The translations under genes and the position numbers were made by a program. A stretch of 64,000 bases of DNA from Cercospora beticola. Lineage: Eukaryota; Ascomycota; Dothideomycetes; Mycosphaerellales; Mycosphaerellaceae. Shown piece by piece: positions 1 to 9,478 of this stretch. Positions within the stretch are counted from its first letter, which is position 1, and every line of letters starts with the position of its first letter. The notes beneath the pieces are model-generated. The model was not told the DNA's origin, made no database searches, and saw nothing but the letters and a program-made list of their open reading frames with translations. The stretch is taken from positions 1,550,001-1,614,000 of the forward strand of contig NC_088941.1 of the NCBI RefSeq assembly GCF_033473495.1, given 5' to 3'.

Positions 1-547
1 GATAATGGCGACTCAGCACAGGTACAGCACACGACATGGAGCAGAGTCTGCAATTCCGATCGATGCGCGTGGCGAAGGTGCACCGTAACAGTCGGTACCA
101 GAACGTGATGTGAATCGTTCGCTGACTGCAGACGCCCTGTGCCGCTGTGCAATCCGTCTGCGAGCCGGCAGCGCGTCGTCAACTCCTGTGCATGACAGCA
201 ACAAAGATGAAGTTCATGCATCTCAGCACTCTGCAGCGAAGTGTGAAAAGGTGACGGGCCCCTAATCAGGAAATAAGCTTTGATGATCTCTAAAAACGGC
301 TGCAAATAGGGTGCCGAACTGATTCGGGACGGACCCTCACACGACTCTTTGAGCTGTACTAATTCTCCCTTGCCTCCACACCATGGCCGTTCCGGCCGCA
401 GTCTGCAGACGCCATCGCGTCTGGAAAGTGGGCAGGTCGCGCAGTCCCGCAATCTGAGGATACGAAACGGAGCGCTGCTCAAGGACAAACTGTCTTCTTC
501 TCATCAACCACCTGCCACGCGTCATCGTGGACACAACACCGCAGAAT
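1..547. other. left-edge intergenic region
   Basis: No convincing gene is seen. Short frames on both strands lack family features and ATG context. The last part is presumably the leader of the exonuclease-like gene that starts at 548. Confidence 0.4.
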
Positions 548-1588
548 ATGCTCCAACTCCAGCTATCAGATGAGAGCCTGTCGGCAGATGTCCTCTTCAA
601 GAGGGTTCCGTCCGGCTACGCGTCGAGCGCGTCGATCTTGCCTCCGACTCCACTACTTTCGTCTTCATCAAGTCGGACCAAATCAGCAGCTCCTAAACCA
701 CGATGGGATCTACTCTATCCTGATGAGCCTATTTCCATCAAGATCGTACCTCAACGCTACCTCGCCCCCACCGAGACGTCCTGGAATCACCGGATAGGCT
801 GGATATCAGTAATAAACACGGCAGGCCAAATCATATACGACCCATTCGTGACATATCCCAAAGAGGACGGCTTAAAAAAGTACTTCTACAACAAACGCTA
901 CGATGTCGTCAAAGAAGACCTACTATTCAGCAACGGCGCACGTGACGGCAAAGAAGTCGAAAGGAATTTGACGAAGCTTCTCGATGGCCGAACAGTCGTT
1001 GTACACGGTGGCCAAAGCTATTCAGATTCTTTCTACTTCTACGATGAAGCACTCGGAGACAGCCTCGTCTGGGATACCCAAAAACTGTACTCTGACATGC
1101 AAAACGATGGGCAGCCTACTTTGTCAACAGTCTCACGCCTCGTACTTGGACGCAGCATCCGCGGAGAATGTGACGATACACGAAGACCAGACCAGGACGC
1201 CACAACAGCAATGGAGCTCTACCTCCTTCGATTCCCTTACGACCGCGAAGCAAAGCGGAAAGGATTCGAAGAAAGTGGAATGAATGCTCTCATCAGTAAA
1301 ATAGCCTCCACGAAAAAACACAAACTGAAAAAAGCCAAGTCCTCTGCTCATCTTCCTCTAATACGACCCGACAGCGTCCCGGCAGTTCCCAAAAGACCAG
1401 AGACAAGCCATGGCTCCTGTCGACCTTCAAGTGACCCGCCAGAAAAAGGAATGAACGCCGCAGCACAGTTTGCTCTTCGACTGCAGCGGCGGCATTTCGC
1501 TGATTTGGGCGCACACGGGCAGGGACGGCGAGGTTCACAGCAGGACTCCTCAATTCATGGCACTGGAAGACTATCAATAATGACATGA
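548..1588 (+). CDS. DEDDh exonuclease-like protein, catalytically degenerate copy
   Basis: Predicted 346 aa from ATG 548; the frame stays open to a GTG at 527, but ATG 548 has A at -3. It is the first of three tandem paralogues that share a DEDDh (REXO4-like) fold framework: a PRWDL lead-in, an RIGWISVINTAGQI strand, NGARDG, TVVVHGG and a WDTQKLY segment. Against the two downstream copies the exonuclease residues are lost: motif I D and E are K65 and V67, motif II D is Y158, and motif III H is R212; only the last Asp (D217) remains. The N-terminal 50 residues are Ser-rich and the C-terminal 110 residues (after about 235) are basic and disordered, an extension the paralogues lack. It is probably a pseudoenzyme that may bind RNA or protein, though it could be a decaying gene. 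The open frame with no stops favours a retained protein. Fold membership is inferred from paralogue alignment by eye. Confidence 0.7.
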   Translation: MLQLQLSDESLSADVLFKRVPSGYASSASILPPTPLLSSSSSRTKSAAPKPRWDLLYPDEPISIKIVPQRYLAPTETSWNHRIGWISVINTAGQIIYDPFVTYPKEDGLKKYFYNKRYDVVKEDLLFSNGARDGKEVERNLTKLLDGRTVVVHGGQSYSDSFYFYDEALGDSLVWDTQKLYSDMQNDGQPTLSTVSRLVLGRSIRGECDDTRRPDQDATTAMELYLLRFPYDREAKRKGFEESGMNALISKIASTKKHKLKKAKSSAHLPLIRPDSVPAVPKRPETSHGSCRPSSDPPEKGMNAAAQFALRLQRRHFADLGAHGQGRRGSQQDSSIHGTGRLSIMT

Positions 1589-2347
1589 GAGATCGACAGA
1601 AGGAGGAATTCGGGAAGAAAAGGTTACGCAGAGCTTACCCACTGCTTTGCTTTGCTCTACTTTGTTTTGAGAAACGAGAATTCTATTTGTGCCGAAGGCA
1701 GAGCGTGGCGCAGGAAACGAAGCTAAATTGTGGCTGGACCACAAATATCACAATTCTGTCGTGTCCGCAAGTAGCGGCCTATTGTACGATACGGACCAGA
1801 AGGATCATCATGTGCCAATGTCTTTTCTATGTTTAGTGCAAACATAATCATACTAGCTTAGTACCACTAGTGTCTGCTGTATATTACGAATATATCAATA
1901 CTGCTCAACAGATGGGCTGCAGCGGCAGCAGGCTAGCAGGCATTGCTCGTACTAATCGTGGGTGCTGTGTTGATTCGGACTTCTTTTCTGTATGTACGAC
2001 TGACGCTAGATTTACAGGTAGCTTTTCGAGCGCCGGGAATACAGTTGCCCGGAGACCTGCCAATTGGGTCGTCACCTCTCAGGTTACTTAGCTCCACGAC
2101 AAAGGGAGTTCTGTACGTCCCTACTTGCAGTAACAAAGGATTGATCAATACTCCTTGTTCAATTGTCCCTTTGTAAACATTAGGATACAAGGGTGAACGG
2201 GTAGTAAGAGTTATCCTTTGTTCCCGCACGACTTTGTTCAGTGCATATATATTCGGCCACGGGGTCAGTTCGATTCATGTCAGAAGCATAGCCAGTTCGC
2301 AAGCAGCCTTACCATTAAGAATCTACTAAAACATACAGCTTGCCAAC
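1589..2347. other. intergenic region with F-box gene promoter
   Basis: No gene recognised. The 3' part is the promoter of the F-box gene and contains a TATA-like stretch at about 2244-2252. Confidence 0.4.
2244..2252 (+). promoter_or_regulatory. TATA-like box of the F-box gene
   Basis: CATATATAT lies about 96 bp upstream of ATG 2348, a plausible TATA position for a fungal promoter with a short leader. Confidence 0.35.
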
Positions 2348-3211
2348 ATGACTTCTCACAACCAAATCAACGCCACGCAAGATATCGTGCAGCAACTTCC
2401 CGGAGAGGTTGTAGCACACATTGCATCGTACACCGACAACGAAAGCCTCAGCAACCTTCGTCTTACCTCCCAGGACGCTGCTGACAAGACAGCCAGCGAA
2501 TTCGCCAAGAGACACCTCAAAGTTCTTGATCTGAAGCTGCCAGTCACCAAAGAGGAATCATTCTCTTCCGGCCTACCTTGCCCCCTAGTAGACGAAGAGT
2601 TCTCAACCACGGTCAAATTCATCGAACAGAACGACCTTGGCGGTTACGTTCAGCGCATCACCTTTTCCGAAGAGTCTGACCAGGACGACTTTTCCATCGA
2701 ATGCAGAATTCGTCTCCGAATCTTCTTTCTCCAGCTGACGTCTCTCCGTGCCATCTCGGTCAAATTCCAGTGCGTACCAGCCGCGAAATTCTTCCTGTCC
2801 TTCCTCGCAACTGTACCGAAGATTCCTCTCACGGAACTCAACCTCCATGGCGCCTCCATCAACTCGGCCTCACAGCTTATGCCTGTCTTGAGAAACTTCT
2901 CGGCTTCGCTCAATCGCATTCATTTCGAAGGTGTACGAATGCCTCGTAAAGACTGGATTCGAGTTTTCAACTACATCCGCGATGGAATGAACGTCAACCG
3001 ACTTTGTTTGTACAAAGTCCAAGCGACCGAAGACAAGGATGATGAGATGTTGCTGGATTCTGTTTTGCCGGAAAATGAGCAGTATTATGTTTGTGATCCG
3101 GAAAGCAAAGAATGGTGGCACATTACCAAGGAGTTTACCATTATGCATGGGCAGGCTGGAGTCAAGGATGGGCTTGGTGATGTGATCACATTGATGGAAC
3201 GTGTTTCCTAA
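2348..3211 (+). CDS. F-box domain protein
   Basis: Predicted 287 aa, single exon, ATG with CAAC context. Residues about 16-56 fit an F-box: LPGEVVAHIASY, then SLSNLRLTSQDAAD, i.e. the LP..V...I..Y....L..LR.TS pattern. The rest contains leucine-rich helical stretches (around LQLTSLRAISVKF and LTELNLHGASI) typical of the irregular LRR-like C-termini of small dothideomycete F-box proteins, but no named substrate domain is recognised. The F-box would dock Skp1 in an SCF ubiquitin ligase (family knowledge). It sits between the first and second exonuclease-like genes on the same strand, with its own TATA-like promoter. Confidence 0.75.
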   Translation: MTSHNQINATQDIVQQLPGEVVAHIASYTDNESLSNLRLTSQDAADKTASEFAKRHLKVLDLKLPVTKEESFSSGLPCPLVDEEFSTTVKFIEQNDLGGYVQRITFSEESDQDDFSIECRIRLRIFFLQLTSLRAISVKFQCVPAAKFFLSFLATVPKIPLTELNLHGASINSASQLMPVLRNFSASLNRIHFEGVRMPRKDWIRVFNYIRDGMNVNRLCLYKVQATEDKDDEMLLDSVLPENEQYYVCDPESKEWWHITKEFTIMHGQAGVKDGLGDVITLMERVS

Positions 3212-4443
3212 ATGCACTGTATGCTGGGAAATTTAGATGCGTACCGGTGAGCTTGCTGATTGTGAATCTTTAATCATGGTGTCACGGGCAGAGACTGGAT
3301 TCACCTGAGTCACGTATGTAAACTTCATTGATGAGCGCTGAATCTGATCGCTATAGAATTACTTCCAGGTAGCAATCAGTGATTGTAAAAGAAGCAGATA
3401 TGGAACAATGACAGAATATTGCAAGACGCGACAATTGAAAGCTGAACTTACATAATTCGTGTTTTCCACTTCATTGAATAGATTATCGGGAGAGGCGCTG
3501 CAGTGTCTTGCCCTGCGGCCAATACGCAGAAAGTCGTCCACAATCTGGCCCATCTGGCGCAGTTTAATGCAGTACCTAGCACCAAGCTCACTGCGCGCTA
3601 GCAGTCATTGGTCTCGGATGAATTAGACATGTCTTGTTGAGATCCAATTATTTATTCTTTGACATCTCTCTCCCTCCAACTTGAACCTTCCTCCAAACCT
3701 TTACTATTATACTATTCTCAACTATTCACTATATGCATATCTAAGCATGCATCGCCTGAATGCATATATTTCCAGGACGCAAGAGGAGTTATCGCGTGAT
3801 GCTCTGATCTGCTCGACGCAGAAGCTCACACCAAACCGCAGGACAGTCGACATTATCTCAACAGCTGAAATCACAGAAATCACAATCGACATCGACGCGA
3901 TGTTCACACCTCCCTCTGTAAACGGCGTCAGTACCCCAATCCTCGGACCCGCCCACCGCGGCAAGAAGAAGGAGATCTCATTTCGAAGACCAACTCGATT
4001 TCCTGCTGCTTACTAGCAAGAATGACCGCTGGTACTACTACTTGCACCGATCCTCTGAGAGACCATCTCGATGTATCATTGCAGGATGATCAACATTGCT
4101 GTTGTGCAAACTGCTTCGCTTGCTGTTCCAAATTCCACAATGCCTTTGGTGCCAGGAGTCTTTGATGGCTGCTTTGAGAGGCTACGTTCACTCAAGCTGG
4201 CGAACAAAGAACCACAATACCATTGATGTTCCCTCTGTACACACGGAATACGGATTTTGTGCCTGTTGCATGCGACTTATAAACCGACAAGATGGCGCAG
4301 ATGGGCCCAAATCAGATTCCAAACACCTTACCTTCAACCTACGAAGACAGAGCATTACCAGTGCCACTTGCGACCTTACTCAGACACTCGAAGAATAAAC
4401 ACTGCACTTTGTCAGTCGTTGACACCACAATCAACAGTTCAAA
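3212..4443. other. intergenic region, 1.2 kb
   Basis: No gene can be supported. An ATG frame at 3747-4016 (89 aa, ends in a basic stretch) is open but has no recognisable domain. The last 150 bases are A/C-rich and look like the leader of the exonuclease-like gene at 4444. Confidence 0.35.
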
Positions 4444-5235
4444 ATGGTCAACCAGATCCTGCCCGTCCCACGAACCTTCGTGAAGTGGATGCCCCGACAA
4501 GGTCACGCACCCACACCTAACACCAGCTGGGTTGCCAACCCACAAAATCCTCGACTACCAAATGCCCCAGCTCCCAGACCTAGTCCTGCCACCCAGACAG
4601 AGCCTCGTTGGGACCTCGTACTTCCCGGAGAGCCACTCGCATGCGACATCGAATTCCAGGACTATCACATCGCTGGCGATGTGCATGGCTCCTGGCACAA
4701 GAAAGCCGGCAACAAGCGATGGCAGAATCGTCTGGGGTGGATCTGTGTCGTAAACACACGAGGTGAGATCGTTCTCGACACGTTCGTCTCTTACCCTAGT
4801 GAGGCGAACGTAGAAGCAAAGATGCCTAGGGCTCCAGGCAAGACTTTTGGCGTCACATGGAAGCGAGTGGACCCAAGGAACGGCGCCGTAGATGGTCGTA
4901 TCGTCGAGGAATGGTGTGAGAAGCTATTCGCCAACCGCACGGTCGTGCTTCATGGCGGCTCGAACGACAGACGAGCGTGGTACTACCAAGACCCGTTCGC
5001 TCGAGCGACTGTTCGTGACACGCAGTGGCTATACCGGTATAGCGAGGCAGGTGAGAACAAGCCCTGCCCGGGCCTGGCTCTGTTGGCAGAGAATCTGCTG
5101 AACAGGATTATCCAGGTTGGCAACGACCACACGGCGGAAGAGGACGCATTGGCAACGATGGATATTTACCTCTTGCGAAACGCGTACGACCGCGCTGCAG
5201 AAGCGGCAAGGTGGCAGGCAGTGTATCGCGGCTGA
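4444..5235 (+). CDS. DEDDh 3'-5' exonuclease-like protein, copy 2
   Basis: Predicted 263 aa, ATG in AAAATGG context, one exon. All five DEDDh positions can be placed: D68 and E70 in CDIEFQ (motif I), D175 in HGGSNDRRAW (motif II), H229 and D234 in HTAEEDALATMD (motif III). A conserved RDTQWLY follows motif II. The family (REXO4/Rexo-type, RNase-T fold) removes nucleotides from RNA or DNA 3' ends with two metal ions. The protein is close to the bare domain, with a Pro-rich 55-residue N-terminus and no targeting signal that I can see. It is more similar to its neighbours at 548 and 6011 than to a general REX4, so the array looks like local duplication. Catalysis and substrate are inference. Confidence 0.75.
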   Translation: MVNQILPVPRTFVKWMPRQGHAPTPNTSWVANPQNPRLPNAPAPRPSPATQTEPRWDLVLPGEPLACDIEFQDYHIAGDVHGSWHKKAGNKRWQNRLGWICVVNTRGEIVLDTFVSYPSEANVEAKMPRAPGKTFGVTWKRVDPRNGAVDGRIVEEWCEKLFANRTVVLHGGSNDRRAWYYQDPFARATVRDTQWLYRYSEAGENKPCPGLALLAENLLNRIIQVGNDHTAEEDALATMDIYLLRNAYDRAAEAARWQAVYRG

Positions 5236-6010
5236 TAGAGCTTGAAGGTCTCACACGCTTGTACGGAATCTGCAGCAAGAATGTCAGCATGTGTAATTGA
5301 GAATATCACAACCCAGTGTTTTGACATAAAGACTTTTTTTCCTAGCTCCTCTTGTTCCTTGTTCGATTCGCTCTCTGACCTTGTATCAATACCGAAATGA
5401 TGCGGTGATAAGTACTGCTTCGAATTAAGCTCCTTGCTCTGTGTCCTCTAAAGCCATGCATATACTCTCTACCTGAGGACATTGCCCGACCAAATGTATC
5501 GCATTTACTCAAGGTAAGTTCGTAGGTTCTTCCTCGTCAATGCTTCATCATTGCTGGTTCATGTAATTGTTTCGAACTGGTAAGGACTGTCTCCAGCATC
5601 GACTATCGATCGCGTATTCTCGAAGAGTTGCTAGAACAATGTTGAGCCTCTCGCTCTTATCGCGTATGCACAACTCTGACGTGAGTGCGAACTGGTGTCC
5701 CACTGCGGGACACCAATCTGGACCAGCCACAGGTTCAGACGTTATGCAAAAATATTTTCTGATCACAGCGATGCGACCAGCCAGTGATTGATGTTCTAGT
5801 AAATAAGACTGATACTTTTCCGTGGTAAGAGAATAAGGTTTTTAAGATCCAGGACTTGAAGGACAAAGCGGCCCTCAGTGTGCCGGGTACATATATCACT
5901 ACCGTCAGCACTCACCTTTAGTTAACCTGCTTCCGAAATACGGTCTCGTCACCGCTGAGCCTGAGGCATATACGCCCCAACACGATTCGAAACTAGAAAA
6001 GCTGAGAGCA
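5236..6010. other. intergenic region, 0.8 kb
   Basis: No gene seen. AT-richer than the flanking coding sequence; short frames on both strands lack features. It holds the terminator of exonuclease copy 2 and the promoter of copy 3. Confidence 0.35.
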
Positions 6011-6904
6011 ATGTCTTCTTCCAAGCAGAGTGGGCCGACCAAGGCATCCAGTGTCACCAAGGCCGCGGCGAAACCCTCGAGCAGTCAGTCGAAGCCGCAC
6101 TTCAACCCGCTCTCCGAGAGCACGAACATCAAGGACCACATGAGGAAGCGTGATCCGCCCTACTGCCGGGCGACTCAGGTACAGCCTGCCTTCCATCTGC
6201 TGAGAGACGACGAAGCCGTTGCATTTGACGTCGAGTTCCAAAGGATCTGCAAGAACCCGACAGAGAAACGCAAGGTGTGGCAATCTCGACTGGGGTGGTT
6301 CAGTGTCGTTGGTGAGGCGGGCCAGGAGATCTTCAACTGCTTCGTGTTCTACGACAATGAGCCTGGCACTGAGAAGGCCATGGATCCCATCCGATTCGGC
6401 GTACTGCGAGAAGATCTGAAAGCTCACAATGGAGCTCGGAACGGCAGAGAGGTAGAGGCGACACTGAGACGCATCTTTCAGGGTCGGAAAGTCATCATGC
6501 ATGACCGGAGAGGCGACATGAAAGCCTTTTACACCATCTCTGACGCGTTCGACCAAAGCGAAATCGTCGATACGCAGCAGCTGTATCGCCATCTGCAGCC
6601 GGAAAGTGGTCAGCCAGGACTCCGAGACACCGCTCTCAAGGTACTCGGTAGGGTAATCCAAGCTGGCGGACTTCACAACCCGAGTGAGGATGCGCGAGCC
6701 ACGATGGATCTCTGGCTGGAGCACCGGCGCCAAGCTGACACGCAAGCGGAAGATGCAAAAGATGCTGGATTGCTGATCGCAGAGACATCGGCGGAAGAGG
6801 GCGACTCTGCGAAGGAGTTGATACCGAGCAGTGGTGATGGGATATGCTCTGGAAAGTCGGAAAGGCGTATCAGCAGAGAGCTTTGTAGGCATCGGTCGGT
6901 GTAG
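6011..6904 (+). CDS. DEDDh 3'-5' exonuclease-like protein, copy 3
   Basis: Predicted 297 aa, single exon from ATG 6011 (GCAATG). The catalytic set is complete: D73 and E75 in AFDVEFQ, D169 in MHDRRGDMKAFY, H222 and D227 in LHNPSEDARATMD, plus IVDTQQLY at about 186-192. The N-terminal 45 residues are Ser/Lys-rich and the C-terminal 50 residues are acidic, then basic; both tails are probably disordered. By family it should be a metal-dependent 3'-5' exonuclease acting on RNA or DNA ends. Framework segments WQSRLGWFSVV and NGARNGREVE are shared with the two upstream paralogues, which supports common descent. No targeting peptide is evident, so a nuclear or cytosolic location is assumed. Confidence 0.75.
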   Translation: MSSSKQSGPTKASSVTKAAAKPSSSQSKPHFNPLSESTNIKDHMRKRDPPYCRATQVQPAFHLLRDDEAVAFDVEFQRICKNPTEKRKVWQSRLGWFSVVGEAGQEIFNCFVFYDNEPGTEKAMDPIRFGVLREDLKAHNGARNGREVEATLRRIFQGRKVIMHDRRGDMKAFYTISDAFDQSEIVDTQQLYRHLQPESGQPGLRDTALKVLGRVIQAGGLHNPSEDARATMDLWLEHRRQADTQAEDAKDAGLLIAETSAEEGDSAKELIPSSGDGICSGKSERRISRELCRHRSV

Positions 6905-7573
6905 TTTTACAACTGGCAAGATGGTAAATAGTAGTCTCCATGCAGGTGTTACCCTTTCCGCTTTGCTCGCCAATATACGCAAATATGCGGCTGTTCCAGG
7001 CATCGTGTGTCTGCTGTGCTCTCGGAGGTCCAACTACATGGCTCTGCTCATCAGACCAGCGCGTGGAGTCATGCTCTTGTCGGTGACGGATCGAGCGAGT
7101 TGGATCCGGAGTAGTCACATGCATTAGTGAGACTCTGCTTCAGCTCCCATTTCTGTGCACACGAAGGCTGCAGTCATTCCCAAGATGTCGCGTTATCTTC
7201 TCCGGACGCGTGTGAATGGCGCGACGCGGTGCAGCTCGACAGACGTGATCGCTGTCACTTTGTACTCCAGCTCAGAATCCGCGATGAAGCGACTCAGGTG
7301 AGACGCGTTGTAGAGACAGAAAGCAAGATGAGCTTGCACAAGTTCGCGTCTGTACGAAGTCGCCTTCGCTTGCCCGGGAGCAGCTCCTTCCGTGTCGCGG
7401 CAAAATGCAACCGACTTTGCCAAGAGCTTCCGTCTCAACCTCCTGTTCTGATTCTCGTCCGTCGACACGAACAACATCATGGTCACCTCAAGTAATACAA
7501 GCGCATGATCGAGGCGCTGTCACCAAGAACAGAAAGCCCCAGAAAGACAAGCCCAAAACACAAGAACGCTAAA
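6905..7573. other. intergenic region upstream of the P450
   Basis: No convincing gene. A frame at 7127-7495 is open but basic and Cys-scattered with no domain. The P450 frame extends upstream to an ATG at 7505 in poor context. Confidence 0.35.
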
Positions 7574-9235
7574 ATGGACCTCCTCAACAACATATCCAGC
7601 TGGACAGGCATCTCAGCCTCAGCCCTCTACACCCTCCTCACACCAATTCTGGCCATAACAACGATTCTCACCCTCACCCGCCTCTGGACAACCCTCCAAT
7701 ACCACCTCGCCCTTCGCACCTTCACCCAACCTTCCAGAGTCCCAAATGGCCCCAAACTCGTCCAATCCCCCCAAATCCCCTACACAATCCCCTGGCTCGG
7801 CAACGCCCTCTCCTTCCTCAATATGACCCCCGGCGGCTACTACCTATCCCTCTTCACCTTCTACCCGCGCTCCAACGGAATCCTCACAATCCTCATGGGC
7901 GGCCGGAAAACCCACGTCGTATTCTCTCCCGCCGCAGTTTCCGCTCTCTTCAAAGCCAAAACTCCAAGTCGAGATTTCTTCGAAAGGGAGTTGTTTTCTA
8001 AGGTGTTTGAAATGCCAGAGGATCAGATCGATAATGCGGAAAAGGGGAAGCATTTTGAGGTGGAGATGAATGCGAAGTATATGACGAATTTCGATAGGGT
8101 GAATGAATTGACTTCGAAATTCACGGAAGTTTTAGATGAGGTTTTATCGAAAGACGCGAAAGAAATCGTGCAATTGGAAGAAATTGGATTGTACGAATGG
8201 TTACGAGATCGAATGTTCACTGCTTCAGTCACGGCTCTGATGGGCGAGAAATTATTGCAAATGTATCCGAACTGGTGCGAAGATTTCTTCGCGTGGGATA
8301 ATGATTTTCTGGGGTTCTTCTTTGGTATTCCGCCGATTTTGCAACGGAAGGCGGATCAGAGACGGAAGAGAATTTATGCGAGTTTGGAGAAATGGAGTAC
8401 GGAGATGTTGCGATTGAGTGGTGATGAACCTGTTGATCCGGAAGGACCGGCGTGGGAGCCGTTTTATGGGAGTCGGTTGAATCGGGCACGACAGCTGGAT
8501 TATAGGAATCGGGGGCTCAATGCAAGATCTGGCGCGAGACTGGATGCTGGGATCACGTTTGGATTGGCGACGAATGTGATTCCTGTCACTGCCTGGATGC
8601 TGTTCAATATCGTCAGTCCTTTGGCCGAGCCGACATTACTCCCGCGAGTGCTGGCTGAGATCGACGAAGCACGAAAGCCGGATGGATCTTTCGATGTGAT
8701 CAAGCTTGTCAATCAACCACTATTACAGAGCATCTGGATCGAGACTCTGCGACTGTACTCGGACCTCCTAGTAGTTCGCAGCTTGCCCGAGGACATCATA
8801 ATACCGCTGGATGAAGATGGAAAGCTACAAGTGCAACTCCGCAAAGGCGATAACATATTTGCTCCTTCATGGATAGCACAGCATGACGACAGTTGGAGTG
8901 CTGAAGTGCCGTGGGACGTATTTGACGCCAACCGATTTCTGGTCAAAGACCCAAAAACTGGGACAGCCAGCTTTGTCTTCAGTAAGCCAGGTGGAAAGTT
9001 CTTTCCATTCGGTGGCGGCAAGACCATCTGTCCTGGAAGGATATTTGCGAAGCAGGAGGCGCTCGCTGCTCTGGCCATGGTACTGTCTCGTTTCGAGTTT
9101 GATGTCAAGGGCTTCGTGGATGAGAACAAGGAGCCCATGCAGGACTTCCCAGGTGTGAAGAAGGCATACCCAGGCAGTGGCGCGCTCTCTCCTGGTGGCG
9201 ACCTGAAAGTCAAGATAAAGAGACGCGTGCAATGA
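7574..9235 (+). CDS. cytochrome P450 monooxygenase
   Basis: Predicted 553 aa from ATG 7574 (AAAATGG); an in-frame ATG at 7505 would add 23 residues but has weak context and would precede the membrane anchor. An N-terminal helix (SALYTLLTPILAITTILTL) anchors it in the ER. The K-helix ExxR is E390-R393 (WIETLRLY) and the haem loop FPFGGGKTICPGR carries the thiolate ligand C486. The sequence resembles the fungal CYP7/CYP8-like (oxysterol hydroxylase or prostacyclin synthase-like) group; that subgroup is a guess and the substrate is unknown. One exon, no intron needed. Base composition changes sharply: roughly the first 400 nt are C-rich on the coding strand, the next 600 nt G-rich. It is tail to tail with the membrane protein at 9479 and near no biosynthetic backbone gene. 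Confidence 0.9.
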   Translation: MDLLNNISSWTGISASALYTLLTPILAITTILTLTRLWTTLQYHLALRTFTQPSRVPNGPKLVQSPQIPYTIPWLGNALSFLNMTPGGYYLSLFTFYPRSNGILTILMGGRKTHVVFSPAAVSALFKAKTPSRDFFERELFSKVFEMPEDQIDNAEKGKHFEVEMNAKYMTNFDRVNELTSKFTEVLDEVLSKDAKEIVQLEEIGLYEWLRDRMFTASVTALMGEKLLQMYPNWCEDFFAWDNDFLGFFFGIPPILQRKADQRRKRIYASLEKWSTEMLRLSGDEPVDPEGPAWEPFYGSRLNRARQLDYRNRGLNARSGARLDAGITFGLATNVIPVTAWMLFNIVSPLAEPTLLPRVLAEIDEARKPDGSFDVIKLVNQPLLQSIWIETLRLYSDLLVVRSLPEDIIIPLDEDGKLQVQLRKGDNIFAPSWIAQHDDSWSAEVPWDVFDANRFLVKDPKTGTASFVFSKPGGKFFPFGGGKTICPGRIFAKQEALAALAMVLSRFEFDVKGFVDENKEPMQDFPGVKKAYPGSGALSPGGDLKVKIKRRVQ

Positions 9236-9478
9236 AGTATAGTCGGAAAGTGTGCTCGTTGCGACTTTGAGTGCCCACGATGATTCACGTGCATTGGTGA
9301 GAGCCAGGAGTGACTGACCAGGCATTCTTCTCCCGCGCATTGAAGTGTAATATCAAATTCGCATTTCGCCAAAGGCGAAGGGGTATCTCATGGTATCGCT
9401 ATGATCTAAATATTGGGTTAGGTTGGTAAGCGTACCTGTTGTCGGACACTGGCTTCAGCTCAGCACCGTGGCCGCCGG

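Noticed and set aside
5993..7033. 346-codon minus-strand frame opposite exonuclease copy 3
   Set aside because: Antisense shadow; the plus frame has complete DEDDh motifs and a family framework, the minus frame has none.
7505..9375. P450 as part of a secondary-metabolite cluster
   Set aside because: No polyketide synthase, NRPS, terpene synthase, transporter or cluster regulator in the neighbourhood.
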